Part shown: piece by piece, positions 13,701 through 26,053 of the stretch | How positions within the stretch are numbered: position 1 is the stretch's first letter | Layout: each line of letters opens with the position of its first letter | Assembly: GCA_000499405.2 (NCBI GenBank) | Contig: HG738140.1 | Coordinates: 2,933,024-2,997,023, forward strand | DNA: 64,000 bases | Reading direction: 5' to 3' | DNA from: Onchocerca volvulus | Lineage: Eukaryota; Nematoda; Chromadorea; Rhabditida; Onchocercidae | Program-made: the position numbers and the translations under genes | Notes under the pieces: model-generated | Databases searched by the model: none | What the model was told of the DNA's origin: nothing | The model's input: only the letters and a program-made list of their open reading frames with translations

Positions 13701-16148
13701 TGTAAAGTGAATGTCGAACATTATTTCTATTTTTGCTTTACACAAATTCTATTAACAAGGAACTAAATTTCAACATGTTGCTGACTTCAATATCTTTGAA
13801 AAAAAGTTTCATTTTAGCAAGAAATTTATTAATTTTAAGAACATATTATAATCGTTAATTATTCTATTTCTGGAAACATCCTTACAAATATTACTTTTTT
13901 TTTGAAATTTATTTTTATTCTTCAACAAATTTTCGGATTCCCTTTAGTAAATTAATTTTGATGTAATAGTTAAATTTTTTGGTAGAATAATATTTCAGCG
14001 ATTTAACTACATACTTATTGTGGTAAAATCTGATCGGTTTTGCTTTCACACAATTTTCAATATAAATCTGATAATGAGTGATAATAATTCAATAAACGAT
14101 TGATAATTACAAAACGTTTAAGCCCGATTTTATTACAAATCTTCATTCAAGAAGAAAAAAAAAAAAACAAAATTATTTTCAAAATCCAATCATGTTAAAA
14201 TGAAGTTTTGTTGAAAATAAAAGAGATATGATAAAGAAAATAAAAAAAATTTCCAAGTGACACTTTTCAAAAAGATAGTAGTAGAAATTTGAATAATTCG
14301 AATCTTTAATTTGTGCAAAAAATGTTTTTGATTTGAAAAAAATCGACAAATTACTTCAAAAATATGCTCATCAATCCGAATTAACGTTGAAATTTTAAAC
14401 ATTTATTTCAGTGAAAAAAAAAAAATCCGTAATAATTGTATTTATAATTTTATTACCGAAAATTTTTTATTACCCGTTTGCAGGGTTCCAAGAGTGATTA
14501 GAAATTTAATTTGAATGAACAATAAAATTAATCATTCGTACTATTTTTACTCTCATTTCAAAAAAAATGAAACAATCTGAGCATATTCAAATTACTTTTT
14601 TTTTTTAATACTCTTGAAAATGTCGAAAATAAATCATTACAAGATATTAAATTGTTTTAAATCATTGTAAATTTTTCAGTGATCGTAAAAAAAAAAAGTA
14701 AAAAAACAAGAATTTCAACATTTTATATAAAATAAATATTAATTTCGGAAGATAAAAAAATTATGATTCATTATTAGGAAAATATTTCATTTTCAAGACT
14801 AAGAAATGCGAGAAATTTTTTCAAATATAGCAAGAACAGCTTATATAAATCAATAAATTTAATATTTATTGTTGCTTGCTTCATCTTTTTGTAAAAAAAA
14901 GTTAAAATGAATAGTCTAAAGTTTTTGCTCGAAATTTTTGATAAAAATATAATCTCTCTTCATTGATTCTTTCACCACTTTTCTTATTTTTCAAAATTTT
15001 TCCTAAAGACAAGAAATTTTACGAAAAAACTGTAAAATAATAAAATTTATGAAACAGTGTCAAATCATCTGGAATAATATAATTGCTCTGTTGAGCCAGA
15101 ATTGCAAACTTTATATATTTAAATATTAATTCAAAAAAAAAAAAGAAAAAACTTTGATATATCATTGAATTTTATAATATTTTTGCAGGAAATCAATAAT
15201 TGACTTATGCCGCAGGAAAGAGAACAAAGTTTATGGTCTGAAATTCAATTCGTATTTTACAGATAAATTAAAATGAAGATAAATAATCACTTACACTTCA
15301 AGATGTGATAAATTTTATCAATGCCTAGAAAACTATCCGGTAATTGAAGAGAATTTTTTTTTCAATCCATTTCAAGTTCGGATCAGATAAAACTAACAGA
15401 AATATCAATTTTTTATCTCACAAAAACTGTCAGTGTTGAATTTTCATCCATGATTCAAATGTTAGGCACATATTGTTTCGCAAATTTGATCAAATAGGCT
15501 CTTTTTATGTAATTTAATTTTTGGCTTGTTGGCCTAACTTACAAGATATACTGCTTGGAAATCTGCATAATTGGCATTAAAAATCCAAAAAAAAAAAAAA
15601 AAAAGAGAAAAAGGGATGAAAGTAATGATTTTTAAGTAAGGTTAAATCATAGATTAGGCAATTAGTTTATACTAATTTGAATATGAGAAAAATTATAGCC
15701 AAATGTGTCAAACGTTGTATGGTTGCGAAAAAGTGCCTAGTAAAAAAAAGAGATATAGCGAAGAAAAAGCCCCTTTTACATTTTAATTTTCCGAAAGAAT
15801 ATACTCCAAATGAGCCTAAGATTAAATAAGCTGTCGCAAAAATTCTAAAGTTTTAAGTTTTCTCAATGAAGTTTGGTTGTGTAATTTAGACAATCATCAG
15901 AAAGAGCTATTGCATAAATTTCGCCAAAATTGGAAAATCTAAAAAAGCATTTTCGGAACTTTTCCAGTAAATTAAAACATCATAAATTTTCGAAAAATTC
16001 GAAATTTGAGGTTTCTTTCTATGAAATACCTTCACTACTATAGCTGAATTTCTTTTTTACAAAAAGTTTAATACTTTTTTCATTCTAAACGTGAAAATAA
16101 AAGACCGATTAGCAATTTTTAAATAATTTGATTTTCGAGATATAATTC

Positions 16149-16149
<1 letters not shown>

Positions 16150-16183
<34 letters not shown>

Positions 16184-16217
16184 CGTAACTTTAGTATTTT
16201 AAAAAAAAAAAAAAAAA
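16150..16217. repeat. T32 then A17 homopolymer foldback
   Basis: A run of 32 T (16150-16181) is followed after 19 nt by 17 A (16201-16217). It could form a hairpin. Run lengths in such tracts are unreliable in assemblies. Confidence 0.7.
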
Positions 16218-16633
16218 TCAGTTGCAGCGTAAATTGTTCGTAGCATTTGAATCGAGGAATCGTTTAGTAGAAATGTAAATGATTTATTTTTTGTAAAGAA
16301 TAAAGCGAAGATTTAGAAAAAGAAAAATGAACAAAAAAAAAAAAAAACACAATGGTGAATCAGCATGAAATCTTTCGAAATTTCATTAAATAAAGAAAAA
16401 TCTCAATAAAATTGATTATCTGTATCAGCTGTCGAATTTTTGAAATCATTTCTCAATGATTTTTTGACATTTTTATCTTCACAAGCAAAAAATTTTTGCC
16501 AGTTAGCTGGTGGAACTTTTTACATTAAGTGAAGATAAAATTAGTTTGAATTAAAATTGAAGATATTTCATTCGAAAAAATTTAAAAAAAGAATTCTATA
16601 CTTAATATCTGATTAGCTATTAGCTAAATTTGC

Positions 16634-17028
16634 TAAATTTGAACTTTTTTACAATAAAAGGCTGTATGATAACGGGAATTAGAAATAAATGGTTTAATAA
16701 ATAATTTAATTTTAGGTGTTAATATTTCTGAATACCATCATATACAGAATGAGATTTCTACTTTTTCTCACTTTCAAAATAAATTTTAAATTATAAAATT
16801 TTATATATTATAAATTATTAAATTACATAATCATGAAATTTTATAATATAAATTACCATCAATTTTAATCAAAAGAAACGCAAAGAAAGAAATTAATTTG
16901 CAGCGATCGGCAAAATATTTGATTAAAGAAAGTATTGAAGAAAATAAAATTTATTATTTGTTGCTAAAACTTTAATTTCATAAATTTGAACTTTTTTTAC
17001 AATAAAAGGCTGTATGATATGGGAATTA
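16634..17028. repeat. 48-bp direct repeat, two copies 347 bp apart
   Basis: TAAATTTGAAC, a T run, then ACAATAAAAGGCTGTATGAT and GGGAATTA occur at 16634-16681 and 16981-17028. The copies differ by one T in the run and by AAC versus AT. They lie about 0.55 and 0.9 kb upstream of the channel start codon, so they may be paired regulatory elements. Confidence 0.75.
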
Positions 17029-17576
17029 AAATAGCATAATATATAATTGATCATTAAATTCAATTATACTACAAATAAGCTTTGTTAAAACAGCTGAGCA
17101 ACAGACTTTTTCTTTCATGATAAATTACTCGTCGAAACAAATCTACAATCAAATCATCAACAAATTTTTCCAATTCTCTTTTCATTTTCCCTCTTTTCTT
17201 TTCCCACTCGAAAAATTGTTCAGTGCAAATCAGAAAACTTGTTAAATTGAAAATGCAACTTAGTTTTATTGCATTGTTGTTGATTAGTACGCAATTATTT
17301 GCTTAATGAATTTTCTGCTTTCAATTTCTTCAAATTTATGCTAATTTTTTTTTCTTTTTTGACCAGCGTTGACATTTTTATATTTTAAAGAATTTGTTCC
17401 GATTAAGTGTTGAAAATTTTAATTTTTAAAAAATATGGAAAATTTGACAAAAAAATTGTTGTAATTTACAGGTGGTTAATCTAAGAACCATCTCAAACAG
17501 TGGTAATAAAAGGAAATTATTCCGGATTTCGATTATTCTAGTAATAAATCTCAGTTTTTTTTTTTTGTCAAAAAGA

Positions 17577-20500
17577 ATGCCACGTACGGCTGATCATATT
17601 GCAAGTCATTTAAATTTATTTACGGATCGTCATGAACCTTCCGGAAGTCGCTTATATCTTTATCAGCCTAGGTTTGTTTAGAACATTATAATTAAAACAT
17701 AAACTTTGGAACTGCTTCAAAATTGTAAAATATTCGAGAATTAATTGATTCTTTAAATCTATTAACTTGTTTTGTAAGATATCAAATATCCCTAAACAAA
17801 TCTTAAAAATTCTAGAAAATGATTGATATTTCACGTAAGAATAACAGGTTAATTCTTAGTTAGTTAGTTTCTTCGGAATAGACTTGAAACTTGTGATATC
17901 TCTTAACACTCATTCTGGGAGTGATAAGGAAATTTTAATGATGATCTTGAGCAAAAATATTGATCAATCAATTAGTCAAAAATTAAAATAGGCTCAATCA
18001 AAGGAATTTTGAGGCAATTTTAACTTTTTTTTTTTTTAAGAAAGCAAGCAAATTCAATTGAAAATATCGAAGTTCAAAAATCAGGAACAGTTCTATCAGT
18101 TATTTCGACAGAAGATGGAAACGATGAACATGTACTGCTTACCATCATTGAAAATGCAAATATGGATGGAGTTCGACATTTACAGACAGATGATCTTTTC
18201 TCAAAGTTTGTCATTTTTATTGTCACCTCTTTTGTCAACTCTTTTAATTTGATCTCGGGAAAGAAAAGATTTCGAGAAAAAAGAAAGACAAAAGATGAGC
18301 TTTTCATACAAAAATTCATGCGATGGTTAAATAGTTAATACAAATTCTCGAAGAGAGTGATTAATCGATGATTGATTTAATTCTATTAATTAGACAAAAA
18401 TTAATTTTGCAGATATTTTTGGGCCGCAATAATCATAATATTTGTATTATTAGCATGTTTTCAAAGTTTTAAACAAATCAACATGTACATGACTACTCCT
18501 ATAGCAACAAATATTGAAGCAGCTTATCCGAATAAGATACCATTTCCTGTTGTTGCTATCTGTAATAATAATCAATTTAGGTAAGCAAAAGTAATTTGTT
18601 AATTTCACATTATTCTATCTTCAATACTAGAAAAAATTGAAAAAAATAAAATTTTTTGAATTAATTTATCAAAATAGCTATTAAAATCAATAATTTTTAA
18701 TAGCAAAATTCATGAATTTAACAAAATTTAAAAATGAAAGATTCATGAAATTGATTGAAAAAATTTCGCAACGTTCTATAAATCTTAAAAAAAAAAAAAA
18801 AAAAAAAATAGTCTAAACTGTTAATGGAGTTATTTATTGATAAATACTATGTTGAAAATCAAAATTTTTTAATTGAATTAATTAAATCAAATAAAAGAAT
18901 CGCTGAAATTTGCAGATTAACTTATTTGACCGGCCCAGCAATTCAGAATCGCAAACCAAAAGAGCCAAAAAATGATACTTCATCAAGCGATGCGAATTTA
19001 ACAGTATTTGATAAAGTGTTGGAAAATGCTTGGGATATGGATGCCGTAAAATTTCTTCGAAATGCGGCACATTGGAAATCTCGAATGATACTTAGGTAAG
19101 GAATGATGATGATGATGAATCTTTTAGATTCTTTGGATAAGATTCAGTGTTTACTGAAAATTTTCGCATATTTACATTGTTACGCTGAAAATATTTTCGC
19201 ATCCTTCTAATTCTTAGATTATTTTCTTCATTAGATAATCTATTTATAAATTATTAGATATTTTATTTGTTACTGGCTTTTGATCGCTATTCTATTTTGT
19301 AAATTTCAAAAGAAATTTCCGAATTTCCTCGTGTTTTTTTTTTTTTTTTTTGTTACAAAAATTCAGTATTATAATTTCAGTTGTACTTGGCCGAATGGTA
19401 CCAGTTGTCGATTATCAAATTTCAAAGCAGTTTGGACACTTACGGGTCTTTGTTGGGCCATAAATACGGATCCAGATAATCCACATTATATATCATCAAG
19501 TGGTAAGATTTTCTTGAAAAACAAGTGTAATTTTTAAATAAAATAACATGAGCACTAAAATTATTTCATGTCAAAATTTCAATTTTTTACAATTTTCACA
19601 TATTTGGGCACGATATATTGAATATGTAAAATTTATATTCAATAAAAGTAGCAAAAAATGTTCAGTTTTAAAATTTAAAAAAGAAAAAAAGTTGATTTGC
19701 TTGGTCAGAAAAAAAAAATTAGGACAAAATTTAATTCTGTAAAAAAATATAATTGAAATTTTTTCAATTTCAGGCTCTGATAATAGTCTTAAATTGTTAC
19801 TGAACATCGAGCAATATGAACGAGTTGAAAGTTGTACGCCCTATTTTCGAACAACAAGCCTACCGGGTTTAAAAATTTTAATTTACAATCAAACAGATGT
19901 TCCAGAATCATCACTCTATGGTGTTAATGTTCCGCCAGGATATACAATGGAAATTCCATTTAAAATGCAAAAGGTAGCCTTTTTTTAAAAAAAAAAAAAA
20001 ATCAAATATTGATTGAAATGAAAATAAAAAATGTAAAATCTACGAACAGAAGCAAAAGTTCCTATATTTGAAAGTTTTTCTATTTAAATTTTGTATAATA
20101 TTTCTGGATTTGCTTGAAAAAAAATTAAACAATCTTTCTTAGAGACATCGATATTCGGGTTCCGGATGTGTGGGAAAAAGCAAAAAACATCGAACAACAA
20201 TGTCAGTTGATGATCCGGAAAATATTCATACATGTACAATTCGAAAATATTTGAATGAAATTGAACAAAAATGTAAATGTTCGATGAGACGAGCATATAA
20301 TCCAAATCCAGGAGGTAATCCAATTGATTATTTCCATCGTCATTTTTGTATTTTTCTTTTTTTTTTTTTGAAGAAAATTTTCAGAGGAAAAAAATGTTGA
20401 TAATTTTGAAAATGATAAGAATCTAAATGATTATTAAAGGAAATTGATTCAAACCTTAAATGCACTAATCAGGAATTGATAGCAATTTCAGCTTATAGTT

Positions 20501-22331
20501 TTTGCAACGTGGATCAATATTTCAAATGTGCATTACCGGCGTTAGAATCCGGTAAAAAACGAAGTTTTAATCGGGTTGGTTGTCCATCACCATGTGATCA
20601 AATTGATTATACAGCTTGGCAAGATATGACTTTATTGCCAAATAGTATTTTTCCATCGCTGATCGATACTGCAGAAGAAGAAGATGTTGAAGATGTTATT
20701 GATGATTATGATGCGGAAAATGATGTAAGTGTATTTTTTGTATAGAGTAAAAATCGATTGATTATATTTATTTGGCGGGAAAAAGTTTGAACTTGAAATA
20801 AGAATTGAAAAAATTTGAAATAGAATTAAATATGAAATTTTTATTCATGCCAATTTGAGTCTTACTCATGGCAGCAAACAATGTTTGCTTTATTCGCAAA
20901 AAAAAAAAAAAAGAAAAGAAAAACAATTCGATCAATTTCTTGAAAATTTTGTAACATTTGAAGTGATAATAATTATTAGCAATTAGATTGCAATTTGAGT
21001 ATATTTAATTTAGCTCCTTAGCTTCATAAATATTACTTTTCCAAGGACTCAAAAATCAATTATCGTAATTAATTCAAAAACCAAGCTATTTCAGCAAACA
21101 ATAGTAAAAATGCTATTAATTTAGGTTATTAGTATTTTTCAATTATTTCATTAAACTTTTAAGAACATTTGAGTTATGAGATTCTTTTTACTCAATAGAA
21201 TTCGAAAATATTAGATAATATTCCTATTAATTAATTCAAAATTTGCAAATTTCAAGGGAAGCATCATAGAACTTCAACGTGATGAGCATTTTCAATGCGA
21301 ACAAAATCAACTATTGAGTAATCAACAGGCAACGCAAAAGTAGTTCGATTATTTATCGATTATTAAACCATGAATTTTTTAGAGTTAATTAATTATTTTA
21401 TAAAAACACGTGATATGATTTAATTAATTTGGCATTAATTAATTTATGTTGGATTTGTTCAGAATGAAACCGAAATTTTATTTTTTTATTAGTAGAAAAA
21501 AAAAAAAAAAAAAAGAGAATTTGACATATATATATAAGGTTTTCGATCTTTATTTCAGAATGTATGATGAAAATAATTTTTGATTAACAAATTTTTCCAT
21601 TAAAAAAAAATTAAAATTCCATTAAATCACATGATAATGATTTGAATTGTTAAAATTTCAGGTTGAGGAAAATTTTTGCTCAAATCAATTGCAAAGATTT
21701 GCTCGTTGCACGACAAAAATGATTGATAAATTAAGACTAAAACTTTTACAGATTGATTGATAATGGTTGGGGATGGACAGATGAAACATATCAAAATGCT
21801 TTCGAACGATTGAATCGATCGGTGGATTGTTTCAATACGATACGTACGAATCATGCTAAAACATTTGCTGCTATCGAAAATCCATCATCATCAACTGAAG
21901 AAGCACGAATTATTCTTTTATATCAAGTATATCTTCGTTTTTTTTTTTTTTTTTTTTGAATTCAATTTTAAAATGACGAAATTATCGAGAGAGAATTTGA
22001 ATGTCTGAAGTGGAAAATATTGAGATTTTATTATAGAAAAATAAGCGGGATTTTCGCTTAAAAAAAAAAAAAAAAAAAGTCGAAATCGAAATCGAACTTT
22101 TATTTATAGCTTCTCGAGCCAAACAAAGATATCAATGATGCTAAACGATTTCATACTATTGTACAACTTCGTGAAGCATTTGTTGATCATTTTGATGAAG
22201 TAGTAAAAGAATTGCAAAAATTCATTAATACTATCACAAAATTATACAAAATATACACTTCATCATTCTATAAATCAACATTGGGCGTTAATCTAAAACG
22301 AATGGATACGACACTATCTTTGGCAAATCAG

Positions 22332-22389
<58 letters not shown>

Positions 22390-25300
22390 TTGATTTTCAT
22401 GAAAATTTCGCAATGATATTTAAAGTGGATAAAATAAATGATTGTACTAAGGGTTTTATTGATTGATGAAAAGTTTATTTATTTATTTATTTATTTATTT
22501 TTTTTTTTGTGTAATCATCCGGAAAAAAATCACTATCAAATTTTTAATCAAAAAAATAATTCAAATAAAATTATTTGATTATTCTTTCTCGCTATTGCTC
22601 AATCGATGAATTATTCCTCGAATCTTCTTTTGAACGATGAACTGATCGTTTTTCGCTTTACCAATGAAAGTTCTGATTGATCCTAGCACTTTATTTAATT
22701 GAAGTCTGTTTACTAAATATTAACTTATAGCGCAAAGAGAATTAATTTACAACAAATTCACAAAGTACAAAGATCAAAACCTTGATTGTACCATGATATT
22801 TCTATAATCCAAAAATTACATGATTATTTCTATTCATATTTATAATTTATAAAGATAAATTTCGGTTTTTCACACGACTGGAAACAGATATATTAGGGCA
22901 AATAAATTTTCATGCCAATCGTTAAATGTAGATTTATTAAATCAACGAAGTTTTTCTATCTTTTTTTTTTCATAAAACTAATTGAAATTTTTATTAAATT
23001 GAAATAATTTAGTTCAAATAATAATCTGATTGCAGTATGAAGCAGGTAGATTACAACGACGTGCATGGGCGGAAAAAATGCAATCTCGAAATATGCGTCA
23101 TTTCTTTGATCAAGATTTTTTCGAAGTTATTATTGTTTTTTCTTTTTTTTTTTTTTTTTACTCCAAATTTGACAAATGGATCAATGAATCGAATTAAAAT
23201 TTATCATTTTGATACCTGATAATAATGATAATGCGCGAAAATTATAAATTACAAATTAGCCTAAAAAATATAATTTTATGCAACAGTCTGGATAGCGTTT
23301 TTTTAGGATTGGTACAATCCGATGTTGAAAGATTTAGACGAAAATTTGGTGCGTAATATTATCGATATGACTGATGATGAATTACCAGATTTATTGGCTG
23401 CTATTGATAATGGTAGAGGTTTACAGGTATTTAATTTAATTTTTTTTTTTTTTTTTTTGTATAAATCAGATTCATTTTAACTCAGTGAAATTTATGCACT
23501 TTCGAAGATAAATAATATAATTTCAAATTGGTTGACAAATACTTGTCATTTACTGATATATAATTTCAAACTGGTTGACAATTACTTATCATTTTTATAT
23601 ATAATTCCAAATTGGTTGACAATTACTTGTCATTTTGGGCCCAAATTCACCGTTTAAAAAGTTCTAAAAAAAAAAAAAAAAGTTCCAGATTGGTTCCATG
23701 CTGTATTTTGGTGATACGACAGAGCAACATAAAAAGCAATTCAGTGCATTTATTCATGATATTGTTGATTGCACTTTTGGTGATTTAAAAAATGAAAGTG
23801 TCATAATGTTGAATTCATTTAAGAAAATTATGAATGAATTTCAGGTAAATGGCAGTTATCGATTATATAGTAATTTACATGTATTTAAAATTTTTTAGCA
23901 TAAATTAGTTTCATAGAAGAACTTATTTAATTGATATAAAATAATTTAATATATTTGCATTAATGCAGTTTTAATAAGCAAAAATTTGTTGAATGCATAA
24001 ATAAAATGAAAAATGCATTTGAAAATTCTCTGAAAAAAAAAAGTTAAATTTTATTGATTTATAAAAAATTATCTAGAAATTTTGAATAAAACAATAGTAA
24101 AGCTAATTGTTTAAATTTAACATTCGTAAAATTTTAAGCAAAAGTTTTTTTTTTTTTTTACAGTCAGCATATTCGAATTTATATCAAAAGGAATTGCCAG
24201 CTTATTTGGCTAATTTTGATTTTGGATCAGCTTTTGTCGAGTAAGAATTTTTGCAAATTTTCATTTCTTATATTTATAAAGCCATAAATTTTGCGTAGGC
24301 TTTAAGAAATACTCTAAGTTAAATGTTTTATTTATGATTGAATTGTTTATCGATTCCAAAACATTAGGTATTAAAGATCATTAATCAGAACTTTATCTTA
24401 CAAATTTCCTTTTAAATTATTCAATGAATTCGAAATATTCTTCAAAAATTTTTAATCAAATTTTGTACACATTTTACTAAAATTAATTATTTTTAGAAAA
24501 AATTTTGCAATGGTAAATGTTTTCTTGCATCAAATGAATATTGAAACATGGCGACAAGAAAGTACTTATAGTATTTGGAGTTTGGCATGTAAATTTTTCA
24601 CTTATTTTACAAAGAATTAAAATGCAAGATTGATTTTTTTTCAATTTTTTTTAAAAATTTCATTCAAATTTCTAATAATTAAGAAATGTTAATTACAGGT
24701 GATGTTGGTGGTGCACTTGGTCTATTCCTTGGCGCAAGTTTACTTACTGTTATTGAACTTATTTATTCTTGTTGTCAGTATGGTTTATGCAATCCAATTT
24801 GTTTTTGGCCTTTAAACTGTTGGTAATAATTCCATTTTTTTTCCGATTGCGTTTTTTTTTTTTTATATTGCAAAAATTATTTGCCGCGAAAATTCCAATT
24901 ACTGCTCTCATTTGCATAATCATTTAAATTACTTCGTGTTTACTTACTCAATAAATAAATAAACAAATAAATAAATAAATAAATAAACAAATAAATGTTA
25001 TATCATACTGAAAAAAATGTTAAAATTTCAGATTTTTTTTTTACAATTTCATTTCAGGAAAAGCATAAAAACACATCCCGCTGATAAATCAAGCAAATTG
25101 AAACAGAAACGTAAATCGAAAGAGGAAACGAAATTAATTGGTGTTACCGTAAGACGATCTAGAAGTCCAATTTCGGGTTCAGCATCACCAAAAAGTACTT
25201 CACCGATCGAAAAAATAAATGAAACCTACGAACAAATTAGTAATCAAAATTATCTAACAACAGAACAGACTTCTTCTATCACAGATTTGTCTGATAATGA

Positions 25301-25538
25301 ATTATCAAAGAATTCAACACCAAATCGTTCACCATCAATCGGTTTCACTAATAAGGATAAAATTTTAACAAATGATTTTTCATTTGCAACAAATTTGGAA
25401 AAGCAAGATTCAGTGAATTCCTTCAGAAAACCGGACAATATTCCGGGACAATTCTCGTTTGAATCCGGTTCGTCCGAATGGTCCAATAAAATGGCAACAT
25501 TATTTCAGCCAAAAAATGAACGACAAACATTCATTTAA
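17577..25538 (+). CDS. DEG/ENaC family sodium channel subunit, with two frame breaks
   Basis: Degenerin/epithelial/acid-sensing type cation channel of the plasma membrane. Exons: 17577-17671, 18041-18205, 18413-18580, 18812-19095, 19381-19502, 19774-19973, 20143-20314, 20492-20724, 21662-21926, 22110-22331, 23036-23125, 23307-23426, 23689-23844, 24164-24240, 24497-24588, 24699-24822, 25058-25538; about 1020 aa. TM1 is YFWAAIIIIFVLLACF, followed by the family motif FPVVAICNNNQF. A cysteine-rich ectodomain has KCKC, YSFCNVDQYFKC and GCPSPCDQIDY. TM2 carries the selectivity motif GAS (GGALGLFLGASLLTVIE). The cytoplasmic tail is Ser/Thr-rich. The stretch between GCPSPC and TM2 is far longer than usual, by roughly 280 residues. 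Two breaks: exon 4 does not follow exon 3 in frame, and exon 9 has an ATTGATTG repeat that shifts the frame by 4 nt. All other junctions agree. It may be a pseudogene, a variant allele or an assembly error. The exact subfamily is not assigned. Confidence 0.88.
21752..21759 (+). other. 4-bp tandem duplication causing a frameshift in exon 9 of the channel gene
   Basis: ATTGATTG follows CTTTTACAG. The frame upstream (RLKLLQ) hits TGA at once, whereas counting ATTG once continues in frame into DNGWGWTDETYQNAF and keeps exon 9 in phase with both neighbours. No GT donor upstream gives an intron that would remove it in frame. Confidence 0.7.
22336..22384 (+). repeat. poly-T tract of 49 in intron 10 of the channel gene
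   Basis: An uninterrupted run of 49 T begins 5 bp past the exon 10 donor. Another 49-T run occurs at 44578-44626. Lengths this long may reflect assembly limits. Confidence 0.85.
23517..23639 (+). repeat. three-copy tandem repeat (about 43 bp) in a channel intron
   Basis: The core TTCAAATTGGTTGACAA, followed by TACTTGTCATTT, recurs three times with small changes between exons 12 and 13. A near-identical ATAAT joins each copy. Confidence 0.85.
24950..24996 (+). repeat. AAAT microsatellite in the last channel intron
   Basis: A run of AATA/AACA tetranucleotide repeats lies 60 to 110 bp before the last exon. Confidence 0.85.
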
Positions 25539-26053
25539 ATTCAAATTTAAAATAGATTATCAAGTTTTCAATTTTAAATTTTTAGTATATTCATAGAAAT
25601 GTCATTATTCGTCTATGTATAAATAAAACAATTTTTGTTTACGATTAATCTATCTTTTTGATCGATAATTTAAAAAAAAATACACTTTTTTTTTTTAATA
25701 TAATTTTTTGTTTTCGTTAATTTACATTAAAATGTATTAGATGTATCTTTTAATATTGATTTTTAAGAAAAATATTTAGGGTATTCTTATTTTCTCTTAT
25801 CAAGTCTTTCGATACTTCAATTTTCTGTTTACTATTAGCTATATGAATATTGATTTTTTGGTTGAAAAAAAAAAAACAACAAAATTATTCTGCTGAATCA
25901 ATAAATTTTGTCATATTTGTCAAAATATGTAAATAAAAATGGGAATAATTTTATTCAATATTAGTTAATAAGTGTGAATAGCTCAATTGATTTAAAAATA
26001 GCATCAATTTTATCGTTTTTATTTTCGGCATAAATTCGATTTCTAATTTTGTG
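25539..26053. other. convergent intergenic region with 3' UTRs
   Basis: This lies between the stop codons of the channel gene (+) and the REEP-MSP gene (-). AATAAA at 25622-25627 (+) is a candidate poly(A) signal for the channel gene. TTTATT at 25950-25955 is AATAAA on the minus strand, about 100 bp past the REEP-MSP stop. Confidence 0.6.

Larger units (their letters stand above)
7023..17576. other. 10.5-kb gene-poor interval
   Basis: No ORF on either strand has protein-like composition or convincing splice context. The sequence is AT-rich with many A/T homopolymers. Visible structure: the foldback element at 10384-10703, a somewhat more GC-rich patch near 13010-13330, a T32/A17 foldback at 16150-16217, and a 48-bp repeat at 16634 and 16981 upstream of the channel gene. 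It may hold the collagen promoter and the distal promoter of the channel gene. Confidence 0.6.
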
